A stretch of DNA of 64,000 nucleotides from Planctomycetota bacterium. GTDB lineage: Bacteria; Planctomycetota; B15-G4. The stretch lies in NCBI GenBank assembly GCA_029259745.1, contig JAJDEO010000041.1, positions 122,795 to 186,794 of the forward strand, in the 5' to 3' direction. The notes under the pieces are model-generated. The model had not been told where the DNA came from. It was given only the letters and a program-made list of their open reading frames with translations, and did not search any database. Position numbers and translations under genes: made by a program. Numbering within the stretch: position 1 is the stretch's first letter; the number at the start of each line of letters is the position of its first letter. Of the stretch, positions 1 to 8,410 are shown in pieces.

Positions 1-889
1 TCGCCACCTCGACCTGCGCGCCGGCGATCGGCACGGCGCGCTCGTCGCTCACACGACCGCGCAGCGTAACGCCGGCGGGCAACGTCACGGCGCCGATGTC
101 GACATCGCCACTGAGCGGCATCGTGATCGCGGGGACGATGTGACGCGGAAACTCGTCGCTGTCGATCAAGCAGGCGCCGTACTCGGTGGTGATCCCGGCC
201 AGCACGGCGCGCCCGTCGTCATCCGTGAGCGTGAGCACGCTTGCCGGCACGTGCCCGGAGTGCGCGAGGTGCGCGAGCAACTCGTAGCGCTCCGCGATCG
301 TCTCTTCGCCGTACGGAATCCGCAGGTTGTCGCCGTCGATCCACGCGACGAGCGCGGATGGCACGGGGCGCCCGTGCACATCGACCACGCGGAGGATCAG
401 GCGCGCCCCCGAGATGAGCGTGATACGCATGGGCGCCGTCGCCGCGCGCTGCGCCGAGGTCGGGCGATGGATGCCTTGGCGGTGGTGCGAGTGTCGGACG
501 AGAAGCGCCTCGCCGTCGGCGAGCGGCGCCGAGAGCGCGAACGTTCCGTCGGCGCGTGTCGTGGCGAGCACGTCGAAGGTGGCACTGCGCGCGATCGTCG
601 CACCCTCGATGGGACGTCCCTCGTCATCGACAACGACGCCGTGCGGCGCGCGCTCGGACAGCGCAGCGCCCGCCGACGTCGAGCTTTCGGGCAACTCCGA
701 CAGCACGTGCGCCTTGCCGTCTTCCCCTGCGGCCAAGGGCGCCTCGGGCGGCTCGACAGCATCGCTGCCGATCACATCGACCCGCGGCGTCACGACATCG
801 ACGGCGGGCGTCGCGCGCGTCTCACTCAGCGCGAACCACGCCACGACTCCCACCAGCAAGACGGTCACCGCCGACAACGCCACTCGCAT
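1..889 (-). CDS. Membrane-anchored or secreted protein with carboxypeptidase-regulatory-like repeats (partial)
   Basis: The gene runs off the left edge, and 296 residues are visible. The ATG at 889 is preceded by a good Shine-Dalgarno (GGAGGG, about 4 nt away). Residues 5-20 are a single hydrophobic segment, either a signal peptide or a membrane anchor. Three stretches resemble the first strands of the CarboxypepD_reg beta-sandwich: HGVVVDDEGRPIEGATI (83-99), LILRVVDVHGRPVPSAL (164-180) and TLRGRVSDERAVPIAGAQV (275-293). Such repeats are common in exported proteins of Planctomycetota, usually as structural or adhesive modules. No catalytic motif is visible. The gene follows a shorter protein of the same kind by 35 nt on the same strand, so the two are probably co-transcribed. 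Confidence 0.7.
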   Translation of the reverse strand, partial: MRVALSAVTVLLVGVVAWFALSETRATPAVDVVTPRVDVIGSDAVEPPEAPLAAGEDGKAHVLSELPESSTSAGAALSERAPHGVVVDDEGRPIEGATIARSATFDVLATTRADGTFALSAPLADGEALLVRHSHHRQGIHRPTSAQRAATAPMRITLISGARLILRVVDVHGRPVPSALVAWIDGDNLRIPYGEETIAERYELLAHLAHSGHVPASVLTLTDDDGRAVLAGITTEYGACLIDSDEFPRHIVPAITMPLSGDVDIGAVTLPAGVTLRGRVSDERAVPIAGAQVEVA

Positions 890-924
890 CGCACCCTCCA
901 CAGCCACCGATCGTACAGCTTGGC

Positions 925-1338
925 TCAGCGCCGTGAAGTCAGCGCCGGGTCCCCAACCGGGTCGTTGTATTGCACGCCCACGGTGGCGTCGGGCGCCGGT
1001 GTGCCATCAGCGTGGAACACACGTCCAGCGAGGGCAGGCGGTGCGGGCTGGATCGCGCCGAGGTCGACGACGGCGACGGGCTCGATCGGCGCGTTGATGC
1101 CGTCGACCACATGCTCCGCGGCCCAGGGCGAGTAGATCACGCAGACGCCGTCAGCGTGCGTGATGCCGGAGAGGCGCGCACGGCCAACGCAAGCGGCACG
1201 TCGTCGGTGCGTCACCGTCGCATCGACGATCGGACGCCCCGCCTCGTCGACGACGACGAACTCGTCGGCCCACACGTTCGCCGCGACGAACAACACGCTC
1301 GCCGCGACGATCAACCCACGCGCAGACCCCGCGTTCAT
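925..1338 (-). CDS. Short secreted protein with carboxypeptidase-regulatory-like fold
   Basis: This is a 137-residue protein with an N-terminal signal peptide (hydrophobic residues 9-23, ending near NVWADE). One early-strand motif follows (FVVVDEAGRPIVDATV), and a second begins late in the protein (LAGRVFHADGTPAPDATV), after which it stops. It ends abruptly inside that second repeat. It may therefore be a truncated relative of the larger protein just downstream, or simply a short family member. The start at 1338 was chosen because it lies 19 nt after the stop of the upstream peptidase gene, follows a GGGGACGG stretch and begins the signal peptide. A start at 1374 would add 12 residues. Function is unknown. 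Confidence 0.55.
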   Translation of the reverse strand: MNAGSARGLIVAASVLFVAANVWADEFVVVDEAGRPIVDATVTHRRRAACVGRARLSGITHADGVCVIYSPWAAEHVVDGINAPIEPVAVVDLGAIQPAPPALAGRVFHADGTPAPDATVGVQYNDPVGDPALTSRR

Positions 1339-1357
1339 ACCCGTCCCCGACGCTCGG

Positions 1358-2068
1358 TCAGTCGCGCCGACCACCGAGAAGCAGCGACGCCCAGTAGAGC
1401 AGCTGCACGAACGAGGCCAGCGCCGCGGCGACGTACGTCATGGCGGCGGCGTCGAGCACCTTCTTGGCGCCTTGGAGTTCCTCGCCCGTCGTGAAGCCGC
1501 CTTGGTCGAGCGCGTAGATCGCGCGCTTCGAGGCGTCGAACTCGACCGGCAGCGTGACGAGCGTAAAGATCGTGGTCGTCGCGAAAAGCGCGAGGCCGAC
1601 CCAGCCGAGCAACCAGCTCAACGAACCGACCGTCGCCATGCCACCGAGGAGGAGCGAGGCGATGATCACGAACATCGAGATCTTGCCGCCGAGTCCTGCC
1701 ACGGGCACCCACGCCGACCGGAACTTCAGCGCGCCGTAGTTCTCGGCGTGCTGGATCGCGTGGCCGACCTCGTGCGCCGCGATCCCGAAGGCCGCCATCG
1801 AGCGGCTCGCGTAGACGGGCTCGCTGAGGCGCAGCGTCTTCGTGCGCGGGTCGTAGTGGTCGGAGAGCGCGCCGGGGACGGGCTCCACGGTGACGTCGTG
1901 GATGTTGTACTGCTGGAGGATCTTGCGCGCGACGTCGGCGCCGGTAAGCCCCGAGCGCGTCGTGAACTGGCTGTACTTCGCGAAGGCCCCTTTGACCTTC
2001 GCCTGAGCCCACATGCCGGCGAGCGTGCCGATCCCGATGGCTACCCAGTACCAAACGTCTAACAGCAT
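1358..2068 (-). CDS. YugP-type membrane zinc metallopeptidase
   Basis: This 236-residue membrane protein belongs to the YugP/Zn_peptidase_2 (PF04298) family. Members are predicted integral-membrane metalloproteases of unknown substrate. It starts with a membrane segment (LDVWYWVAIGIGTLAGMW), then a soluble part containing the zinc-binding HExxH motif (AAHEVGHAIQH). At least two more hydrophobic segments follow (ISMFVIIASLLLGGMATVG and the FATTTIFTLVTLPVEFD region). The family-typical sequence LTGADVARKIL is present near the N-terminus. The start at 2068 has GGAG 8 nt upstream; a longer frame to 2125 has no such support. It is the first gene of a minus-strand run with the two carboxypeptidase-regulatory-like proteins. 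Confidence 0.85.
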   Translation of the reverse strand: MLLDVWYWVAIGIGTLAGMWAQAKVKGAFAKYSQFTTRSGLTGADVARKILQQYNIHDVTVEPVPGALSDHYDPRTKTLRLSEPVYASRSMAAFGIAAHEVGHAIQHAENYGALKFRSAWVPVAGLGGKISMFVIIASLLLGGMATVGSLSWLLGWVGLALFATTTIFTLVTLPVEFDASKRAIYALDQGGFTTGEELQGAKKVLDAAAMTYVAAALASFVQLLYWASLLLGGRRD

Positions 2069-2522
2069 CTCGGCAACTCCGTGTGGACGGCGCGAGCCGC
2101 CCGGGATCCTTACGCCCCGCACCAACGCGCGAGTGGTCTTTGTCCTTGGATGTTAGCGACCGCCGTGGGGTTTCGGCTCCATCGTCGCGAGCGACCGAGG
2201 GCGCGCCGCTCCCCACTGACGAAATCGAGAGGGTCTTAGCATCCCGGAAGGACCGCGCTCGACGTTCCAGCGCGCCCTCGCTCCCCCTGCTAGGCTGATC
2301 TTCCGGTGCAACGCTCTTCTTCAGCTCTTCAGCGCCGGCTCTCCGCCGGAGAGCGTGGGTCTTCTCCGACGGACCGAAACGACCTGCGGGCCCCCGACTG
2401 GCCCTGCGCCCGCTTCTGTCGGTCAGGTTCGTCGCCCCCACCGATTCCCCTTACGAGTCCGTTGTAGACTGAGGGACGCTCCCCGATCGCCGCACACCAC
2501 CGCACAGCCCCGACCGCACGCC
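2069..2522. other. Divergent intergenic region with inverted repeats
   Basis: These 454 nt lie between the divergent peptidase and sugar-dehydrogenase-like genes. I see no gene. There is an 11-bp inverted repeat (CGAGGGCGCGC at 2196-2206 with its complement at 2270-2280). There is also a perfect 7-bp hairpin with a 3-nt loop (GCTCTCC at 2338-2344, GGAGAGC at 2348-2354). A TAGACT hexamer near 2465 could be a -10 element for the plus-strand gene. No T-run follows the hairpins, so they do not look like intrinsic terminators. Confidence 0.4.
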
Positions 2523-5500
2523 ATGCAAACCTCGCTGACCACGCTGTTCCTCGCCCTCTGCTGCATCACGCCTCTCACGGCGGCGCAGCGCGCCAGTCAG
2601 GCGCCCCCTTCGAAGTCGGTGCCGATGCCGGGTGACTCGGACGCTTCGGCCGCCGCGGCGGCCTTCCCCGCGGGGTTCATCAACGAGGAAGTCGGCACGT
2701 TCTCGAACGCCACCTGCGTGACGTTCCACACCGACGGGCGGGTCTTCGTGGCCGAGAAGGGCGGGCGCGTCTTCACGGCCCCGAACGCCGACAGCGAGCT
2801 CGGGGTGATGCTCGACATCTCGGAAGAGATCGCGAACTGGGGTGACCACGGGCTCGTCGGACTGGCCATCGACCCCGACTTCGACATCAACAGCTACATC
2901 TACCTCTACTACGCCGTCGACTACCACCACCTCATGAACTTCGGCACGCCGAGCTATGACCCGGCCGTCAGCGAAGACTTCATCGACACGATCGGGCGCG
3001 TCACGCGCTACACGGCCGACGCCGGCGCGCACTTCACGGCGGTCGTTCCCGGCAGCCGGAAGATCCTCGTGGGCGAATCGATCAGCACCGGCATCCCGCT
3101 CTGCAGCGACAGCCACGGGATCGGCGCGATCCACTTCGGCAACGACGGCACGCTGCTGGTTTCCGTCGGTGACGGCCAGGCGGGATCGGCGAGCTCGACG
3201 TGCCTCGTCGACGGGATCATCCAGCCGAAGGAAGACATCTTCCAGTACCGCGCGCAGCTCGTGGACAGCCTCAGCGGCAAGCTGCTGCGGCTCGACCCCG
3301 AAACAGGCGACGGCATCCCCGGCAACCCGTGGTTCGACGCGGGTGCACCGCGCGCCGCGAAGTCGCGCGTCTTCGCGCTCGGCCTGCGTCAGCCCTTCCG
3401 CTTCCAGGTCCGCCCCGGCACGGGCTCGACGAACCCGAACGACGGGCAACCCGGCACGATCTTCCTCAGCGACGTCGGTCAGTCGAAGTGGGAAGAGCTG
3501 AACGTCATCGACGACGCCGGGACGAACTGTGGCTGGCCGATCTACGAAGGCGTCACGGTCAGCTTCGGCGGCCAGGCCTTCTTGAACCCGAACATGGACG
3601 CGCCCAACCCGCTCTTCGGCCAGATGATCCCCGGCATCGGGCTCTGCGAGGACGCGTTCTTCAACGTCCAGGACCTCATCGCCAACGCGTCGTTGAACAT
3701 GCCGATGTACGTCAATCCCTGCGATCCGTCGCAGCCGGTCGTCTCGTCGGAACCGCTGCACGTGCACTTTCCGCCCGTGATCGAGTGGAGTCACGTCGTC
3801 GGCGCGCGCGTGCCGGCCTACGACGCCCTCGGCGACCTCGTCGCGATCGACATCGGCGCGCCCGGCACGCCCGTCGCGGGCGAACCGTTCGAAGGCAACT
3901 GCGCCTCCGAGAGCCTCTGGTACACCGGCACGGCCTACCCCGCCGAGTTCCAGAACCGCGTCTTCGTCGCCGACTTCGCGCGCGGCTGGATGCGACTGCT
4001 CGACTTCGACGCCAGCAACACGCTGACGGGCGTCGAGCTGTTCGCCGACCCGATCGGGCGCATCGTCTCGATGGCCTACAACCCCGTCGACGAGATGATC
4101 TACAACCTGACGCTCTCCGACGTCGGCGTCTCGAAGCTGAACCGCATCAAGTTCATTCCCGCCGGAGCACCACCCGTGGTCGCGCTCGTGGCGCCGGCCA
4201 AGCCGTGGGGTGACGGCCCGCTCTACCTCACCTTCGATGCCGAGGGATCGTTCGACCCCGAGGGCCTCGACGTGTCGTTCACCTGGGACTTCGGTGACGG
4301 CACGGTGGAAAGCCGCTCGGCGCGGACGACGCACGTCTTCCCGTCCACCGACATCACGTCGACGGGCACCGCGATCGCGCGCATCTTCGAGCTGTCGCCG
4401 CCCGACACGATGACCGTGACGAGCAACAAGAACACCGAGGTCATGCGCGACGGCGACATTCCCGCGCAGGGCACGTCCGACCCGAGCCGCCAGTACGACA
4501 CGTTCCACCACGACGGAAACTTCGTGCCCGACAAGGGCGGCTACGATTGGATCGGCTACGAGTTCCCCCAGGTCCATCAGTTCGTCAGCGTCGTCTTCCA
4601 GGAAGGCTCGACCTTCGGCGGGCTCGGCGGCTGGTGGAACGAAGTCCGAGTGCAGGTGCGCCAGGCCGGCCAATGGGTCGACGTGACGGACATCAACGCG
4701 GCCAACCCGCCTTACCCCGGCGAGTTCTTCCCGAGCTTCGAGCTCTTCGAGTTCGTCTTCGACCCCGTCGTCGGCGATGCCATCCGACTCTTTGGCGTTC
4801 CCGGCGGCACGCTCGACTTCGTCACCGTCGGCGAGTTCCGTGTCGCAGCGCTCACCGACCCACCGATCGTCGAGCCGACGAACTACACGGTCACCGTCGA
4901 AGTGTCCGACGAGCTGGGCACGACGGCGTCATCGCAGACCCAGGTCTTCCTCGCGAACACGCCCCCGGATGTCACGGTGACGTCGCCCAAGCCGTTCCAG
5001 ACCTACGGCACCGTGGTGCCCGAAACCATCACGCTGCGCGCGCAGTTCAGCGACGCGCAGTCGTTCCCCGGCGAACTCGACTGCGCCTGGCAGGTGCTCC
5101 TACACCACAACGACCACGTGCACCCCGGGCCGATCGACACCGCGTGCGTCACGAGCGCGACGTTCTCGACCGACGCCTGCGACGGTGACATCCATTACCA
5201 CGAGGTCCGCATGACGGTCACCGACCCGTCCGGACTCGGGCGCACGAGGTCGGTCTTCCTGCCGCCCGCGTGCGACTTGAACATGAACGGTGTCGACGAC
5301 GCAACGGACATCGCGACGGGCTTCAGCGACGACAAGAACCTCGACAACGTCCCCGACGAACTCGACATCGACTGCGACGAGAACGGGCTGCCCGACCTGC
5401 TCGAGATCTTCTTCGGCACGACGCGCGACGAGAACGGCGACGGCATCCCGGACGTCTGCCGCAGCGCCGTCAACCGCGGCACGGGCAAGCTCCCTGGCAC

Positions 5501-5531
5501 GCCCGGCAACGGCACCGGCCTCAAGCAGTGA
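2523..5531 (+). CDS. Secreted sugar-dehydrogenase-like beta-propeller protein with PKD and discoidin-like regions
   Basis: A 1002-residue exported protein. Residues 1-21 are a signal peptide (LFLALCCITPLTAAQ). Residues about 45-545 resemble the glucose/sorbosone dehydrogenase (GSDH, PQQ-type) beta-propeller, with ATCVTFHTDGRVFVAEKGGR, DHGLVGLAIDPDFD and FALGLRQPFRF. Residues about 552-610 are a PKD domain (SFTWDFGDGTVES). Residues about 643-780 look like a discoidin/F5-8C-type carbohydrate-binding beta-sandwich. The C-terminus (916-979) is rich in Asp/Asn repeats of the calcium-binding thrombospondin-3 type (DENGDGIPDVC). Such proteins usually act on or bind sugars at the cell surface; the real cofactor and substrate are unknown. 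The start at 2523 lacks a Shine-Dalgarno and was chosen for the signal peptide. Its stop overlaps the GTG of the next gene. Confidence 0.8.
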   Translation: MQTSLTTLFLALCCITPLTAAQRASQAPPSKSVPMPGDSDASAAAAAFPAGFINEEVGTFSNATCVTFHTDGRVFVAEKGGRVFTAPNADSELGVMLDISEEIANWGDHGLVGLAIDPDFDINSYIYLYYAVDYHHLMNFGTPSYDPAVSEDFIDTIGRVTRYTADAGAHFTAVVPGSRKILVGESISTGIPLCSDSHGIGAIHFGNDGTLLVSVGDGQAGSASSTCLVDGIIQPKEDIFQYRAQLVDSLSGKLLRLDPETGDGIPGNPWFDAGAPRAAKSRVFALGLRQPFRFQVRPGTGSTNPNDGQPGTIFLSDVGQSKWEELNVIDDAGTNCGWPIYEGVTVSFGGQAFLNPNMDAPNPLFGQMIPGIGLCEDAFFNVQDLIANASLNMPMYVNPCDPSQPVVSSEPLHVHFPPVIEWSHVVGARVPAYDALGDLVAIDIGAPGTPVAGEPFEGNCASESLWYTGTAYPAEFQNRVFVADFARGWMRLLDFDASNTLTGVELFADPIGRIVSMAYNPVDEMIYNLTLSDVGVSKLNRIKFIPAGAPPVVALVAPAKPWGDGPLYLTFDAEGSFDPEGLDVSFTWDFGDGTVESRSARTTHVFPSTDITSTGTAIARIFELSPPDTMTVTSNKNTEVMRDGDIPAQGTSDPSRQYDTFHHDGNFVPDKGGYDWIGYEFPQVHQFVSVVFQEGSTFGGLGGWWNEVRVQVRQAGQWVDVTDINAANPPYPGEFFPSFELFEFVFDPVVGDAIRLFGVPGGTLDFVTVGEFRVAALTDPPIVEPTNYTVTVEVSDELGTTASSQTQVFLANTPPDVTVTSPKPFQTYGTVVPETITLRAQFSDAQSFPGELDCAWQVLLHHNDHVHPGPIDTACVTSATFSTDACDGDIHYHEVRMTVTDPSGLGRTRSVFLPPACDLNMNGVDDATDIATGFSDDKNLDNVPDELDIDCDENGLPDLLEIFFGTTRDENGDGIPDVCRSAVNRGTGKLPGTPGNGTGLKQ

Positions 5532-6550
5532 ACGAAGCTCTCGGCGAGCCACTCGTCGCCGGCCTTCCATTCACCGGACCGTGGCTGCTCGCGCCCATGG
5601 AAGGCGTGACCGACCCGACGTTCCGCGACGTCGTCCTCGCGCTCCACCGCCCGGCCGATCTCGGGGGCGCGTTCACGGAGTTCGTACGCGTCGTCGACCG
5701 CCCGAAGCTCGAGCGCGAGTTTCGCAAGCACCTCGGGGAACGCCGTTGGGCGATGCCGGTCGGCGTGCAGCTCATGGGGCGTCACCTCGACGCGCTCGCG
5801 GCCTCGGCCTGCACAGCCGTGCAGGCCGGCGCGCCGCTCGTCGACTTGAACTTCGGATGTCCCGCCAAGGGGGCGCTGGCCGGTTGCGCGGGGTCGGCAC
5901 TCCTCAAGGAGCCGCGGGCCGTCGAGGAGGTCGTGCGTGTCTGCGTCGATGCGGTGCGGGGTGCTGTCCCGGTGACGGCCAAGATCCGTGCCGGGTTCGA
6001 CCATGCGCGTGGCGTCGAAGACCTCGCGCGAGCCGTCGAGGCCGGTGGCGCCGCGATGCTCACGATCCACTGCCGCACGAAGCAGGAGCTGTACCAACCG
6101 GAAGTCGACTGGACCCGCATCGAGCGCGCTGTGAATGCCACGAGTCTGCCTGTCTGCGGCAACGGCTCGGCGCTCGTCCACGGTGACCTCGAGCGCATGC
6201 GACGCGCGACGGGGTGTCGCTTCGTGATGGTCGGTCGCGGCGCACTCGGCGACCCGTGGGTGTTCAGCGGCAAGCAGGTGACACCCGCCCGCGCCGCACG
6301 CTTCCTGCTCGCCTACGTCGACGCCATCATCGCCACGGGCCGCCTCGGAGAGCACGCCGCCGCGTCGCGCAGCAAGCAGCTCTTCCGCTACTGGACGGCC
6401 GGCGAACTCGTGAAGAGCGAGGACGAACGCCGCTCATGGCTGCGCATGCAGGACCCCGTCGAGTTCATCGAACGCCTGCGGACCGTGGCCACGGCCGCGA
6501 ATCCGAGCGAACGGTCACTCCACGAGCGCCCCGCAGCGGTTCGCACCTGA
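5528..6550 (+). CDS. dus: tRNA-dihydrouridine synthase
   Basis: A 340-residue flavin enzyme that reduces specific uridines to dihydrouridine in the D-loop of tRNA. The family hallmarks are in order: LLAPMEGVTDPTFRD (from about residue 20), VGVQLMGRHLDALA, DLNFGCPAKGALAGCAGSAL with the presumed catalytic Cys111, AKIRAGFDHA (FMN/substrate binding), LTIHCRTKQELYQ and GNGSALVHGD. The first residues of the family motif lie close to the N-terminus, so the GTG at 5528 is favoured. It overlaps the stop of the upstream secreted protein as GTGA, which implies translational coupling between two functionally unrelated genes. Which uridines it modifies cannot be told from sequence. Confidence 0.92.
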   Translation: MNEALGEPLVAGLPFTGPWLLAPMEGVTDPTFRDVVLALHRPADLGGAFTEFVRVVDRPKLEREFRKHLGERRWAMPVGVQLMGRHLDALAASACTAVQAGAPLVDLNFGCPAKGALAGCAGSALLKEPRAVEEVVRVCVDAVRGAVPVTAKIRAGFDHARGVEDLARAVEAGGAAMLTIHCRTKQELYQPEVDWTRIERAVNATSLPVCGNGSALVHGDLERMRRATGCRFVMVGRGALGDPWVFSGKQVTPARAARFLLAYVDAIIATGRLGEHAAASRSKQLFRYWTAGELVKSEDERRSWLRMQDPVEFIERLRTVATAANPSERSLHERPAAVRT

Positions 6551-6588
6551 GCCCAGCCAGCGGACGCCGCCGGCCCGCCTTCTGGGGC

Positions 6589-6634
6589 GCTGCGAGCCTC
6601 TGGTGCATCAGGCTGCGAGCCTCTGGTGCATCAG
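6589..6634. repeat. Two perfect tandem copies of a 23-bp unit
   Basis: The 23-bp unit GCTGCGAGCCTC + TGGTGCATCAG occurs at 6589-6611 and again, identical and directly adjacent, at 6612-6634. It lies between dus and the adenosine-kinase-like gene, about 80 nt before the latter's ATG and just upstream of a TATCGT hexamer near 6667. It could be a recent slippage duplication or a repeated binding site. Confidence 0.9.
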
Positions 6635-6716
6635 TTCGAGAGACAGACCCGACGCCCCGAGGTCTGGTATCGTCCGCGCGACCGTCCCCGTCCCCCCGTC
6701 TCACGGTTTCGCCCAG

Positions 6717-7712
6717 ATGACCAGCTACCACCTCTACGCCGTCGGCAACGCTCTCGTGGACATCGAGGTCGAAGTGACCGCCGACCAGCTCACCGAGCTC
6801 GGAATCGAGAAGGGCGTCATGAGCCTCGTCGAGCTCGATCGCCAGAAGGAGCTGCTGTCCGAGCTCGAGGGGATGAAGCACAAACGCACGGGCGGCGGGT
6901 CGGCGGCCAACACCATCACGGCCGCCGCGAATCTCGGGGCCAAGTGCTACTACTCGTGCCGCGTGGCGGGTGACAGCGACGGCGCGTTCTTCGCCGGCGA
7001 GCTCGAAGCGGCCTCCGTGGCGTCGAACGTCCAGACGTCGCGCGGCAAGGGCATCACAGGCACCTGCCTCGTCATGGTGACGCCCGACGCCGACCGCACG
7101 ATGAACACGAGCCTCGGAATCAGCGCCGACATCACGCCGAGCGAGCTGGAGGCAGACGCTCTCGAGAACTCGCAGTGGCTCTACATCGAGGGCTACCTCG
7201 TCTCGAGCCCCAACGCGCTCGAAACAGCGCTCGAGGCCAAGCGCATCGCGCGCAGCAAAGGTGTGAAGGTCGCCTTCACGTTCTCCGACCCGGCGATGGT
7301 GCGTTACTGCCACGACGGTCTCGCGGCCGTGCTCGACGGCGGGGTCGACGTGCTCTTCGCCAACGAAGAGGAAGCACTCACGTTCACGGGCTGCAAGACG
7401 GTGCACGAAGCCATCGCGCACCTCGCCGAGTCGGCGGCTACGGTCGTCGTCACGCGCGGGCCCGAGGGTGCCCTCGTCGAGCACGAAGGCCACCTGCACG
7501 TCATCGCGCCCTACGCGGTCGACGCCATCGACAGCAACGGCGCCGGCGATCTCTTCGCCGGAGCCTTCATGTACGGCCTGACCCACGGGCACGGCGCCGA
7601 CGAAGCCGGCTCGCTCGCCAGCCTGGCGTCCTCGAAGCTCGTGACGCGCTACGGCGCTCGTCTCGATGCCAAGACCCTGCGCGCGTGTCGAGATCAGGTC
7701 CTGAACGGCTGA
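6717..7712 (+). CDS. Adenosine-kinase-type PfkB family sugar/nucleoside kinase
   Basis: A 331-residue ribokinase-fold kinase that transfers phosphate from ATP to a hydroxymethyl group. The closest subfamily by motif is the bacterial adenosine kinase group. It carries YAVGNALVDIEVEV at the N-terminus and RTGGGSAANTITAAANLGA, the PfkB signature 1 region. The C-terminal signature is DSNGAGDLFAGAFMYGL, where Asp278 is the expected catalytic base. TVVVTRGPEGALV supplies the ATP-site strand. The start at 6717 is the first ATG that begins this conserved strand; there is no Shine-Dalgarno. Substrate could be adenosine or another nucleoside or sugar. The gene is alone, with a tandem 23-bp repeat upstream. 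Confidence 0.85.
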   Translation: MTSYHLYAVGNALVDIEVEVTADQLTELGIEKGVMSLVELDRQKELLSELEGMKHKRTGGGSAANTITAAANLGAKCYYSCRVAGDSDGAFFAGELEAASVASNVQTSRGKGITGTCLVMVTPDADRTMNTSLGISADITPSELEADALENSQWLYIEGYLVSSPNALETALEAKRIARSKGVKVAFTFSDPAMVRYCHDGLAAVLDGGVDVLFANEEEALTFTGCKTVHEAIAHLAESAATVVVTRGPEGALVEHEGHLHVIAPYAVDAIDSNGAGDLFAGAFMYGLTHGHGADEAGSLASLASSKLVTRYGARLDAKTLRACRDQVLNG

Positions 7713-7752
7713 CCCCGTCGATCCCGGACCGGCAGCGGCCGCGGATTTTTCC

Positions 7753-7851
7753 TGAGATTCTGTCTCAACAGCGTTGACAGCCTCCAGATTCGGGGATAGC
7801 TTTCCGATCAATGAGACTGAGTCTCAGGTACACGGATGAGACAGGTCTCGT
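7753..7851 (+). promoter_or_regulatory. Flavodoxin promoter with three Fur-like palindromes
   Basis: A perfect -35 (TTGACA, 7774-7779) is followed 17 nt later by a weak -10 (TAGCTT, 7797-7802). Around it lie three related inverted repeats: TGAGATTCTGTCTCA (7753-7767), TGAGACTGAGTCTCA (7812-7826, a perfect 7-1-7 palindrome) and TGAGACAGGTCTCG (7837-7850). Flavodoxin is classically induced by iron shortage, and the TGAGA..TCTCA pattern resembles Fur boxes of other bacteria. I infer a Fur-family repressor binding both sides of the transcription start. Other repressors remain possible. Confidence 0.6.
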
Positions 7852-7882
7852 CCAAACCCGTCCCCACGCGGTTGTGCAGCAG

Positions 7883-8410
7883 ATGAACGTCGGCGTCTTC
7901 TACGGCTCCACCACAGGCAACACACGCATGATCGCGGAGCAGATCGCCAGCGACCTGCGCCCGGCGCTGTGCGCCAACATCTGCGACCGCGACATCCGCG
8001 AGCTCGAGCACTTCGACGTCCTCGTGATCGGCGCCTCGACCTGGTGTCTCGGCGACCTTCAGCACGACTGGCAGACGATCTTCAGCCGGTTCGACGAACT
8101 CGACCTGCGCGGCACCCGCGTGGCCCTGTTCGGCGCCGGCGACCAGCGCGAGTACGCCGACACCTTCACCGACGCGATGGGCGTCCTCTACGACAAGCTC
8201 GTCGAGCGCGGGGCGATCGGCGGCTACGGCTTCTGGTCGACGCGCGGCTACTCGCACGTGGCCTCGAAGAGCCAGCGCGGTGACGCGTTCTGCGGCCTTG
8301 CGCTCGATCAAGAGAACCAGGCTCACCTCACGAGCGCCCGCATCTCCACGTGGTGCGACCAACTGCGCGACGAGCTCGCCCTTCCGATGGGTCTGCGCCG
8401 CGCCGTCTGA
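7883..8410 (+). CDS. fld: Flavodoxin
   Basis: A 175-residue FMN-binding electron carrier that substitutes for ferredoxin under iron limitation. The phosphate-binding loop YGSTTGNTR sits at residues 7-15. The FMN-flanking loops follow: GASTWCLGDLQHDW (Trp, 50s loop) and FGAGDQREYADTF (Tyr, 90s loop). This is the pattern of long-chain flavodoxins such as FldA, and the length fits. The start at 7883 was chosen because flavodoxins begin directly with this strand. An ATG at 7811 lies inside a palindrome and would add an unlikely extension. The promoter region carries three Fur-like palindromes, so expression is probably iron-regulated. Confidence 0.93.
   Translation: MNVGVFYGSTTGNTRMIAEQIASDLRPALCANICDRDIRELEHFDVLVIGASTWCLGDLQHDWQTIFSRFDELDLRGTRVALFGAGDQREYADTFTDAMGVLYDKLVERGAIGGYGFWSTRGYSHVASKSQRGDAFCGLALDQENQAHLTSARISTWCDQLRDELALPMGLRRAV

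Noticed and set aside
2338..2354. Hairpin as intrinsic terminator
   Set aside because: It is a perfect stem but has no T-run, and both flanking genes point away from it.
2451..4673. Open frame of 740 codons on the minus strand
   Set aside because: It is antisense to the secreted sugar-dehydrogenase-like gene, which has a signal peptide and clear domains; the antisense composition is not protein-like.
5270..5527. ATG at 5270 as start of the tRNA-dihydrouridine synthase
   Set aside because: It would add 86 Arg-rich residues overlapping the secreted protein's coding end; the GTG at 5528 gives the family length.
7811..7813. Upstream ATG as flavodoxin start
   Set aside because: It lies next to a palindrome and would add 24 residues before the strand that begins all flavodoxins.
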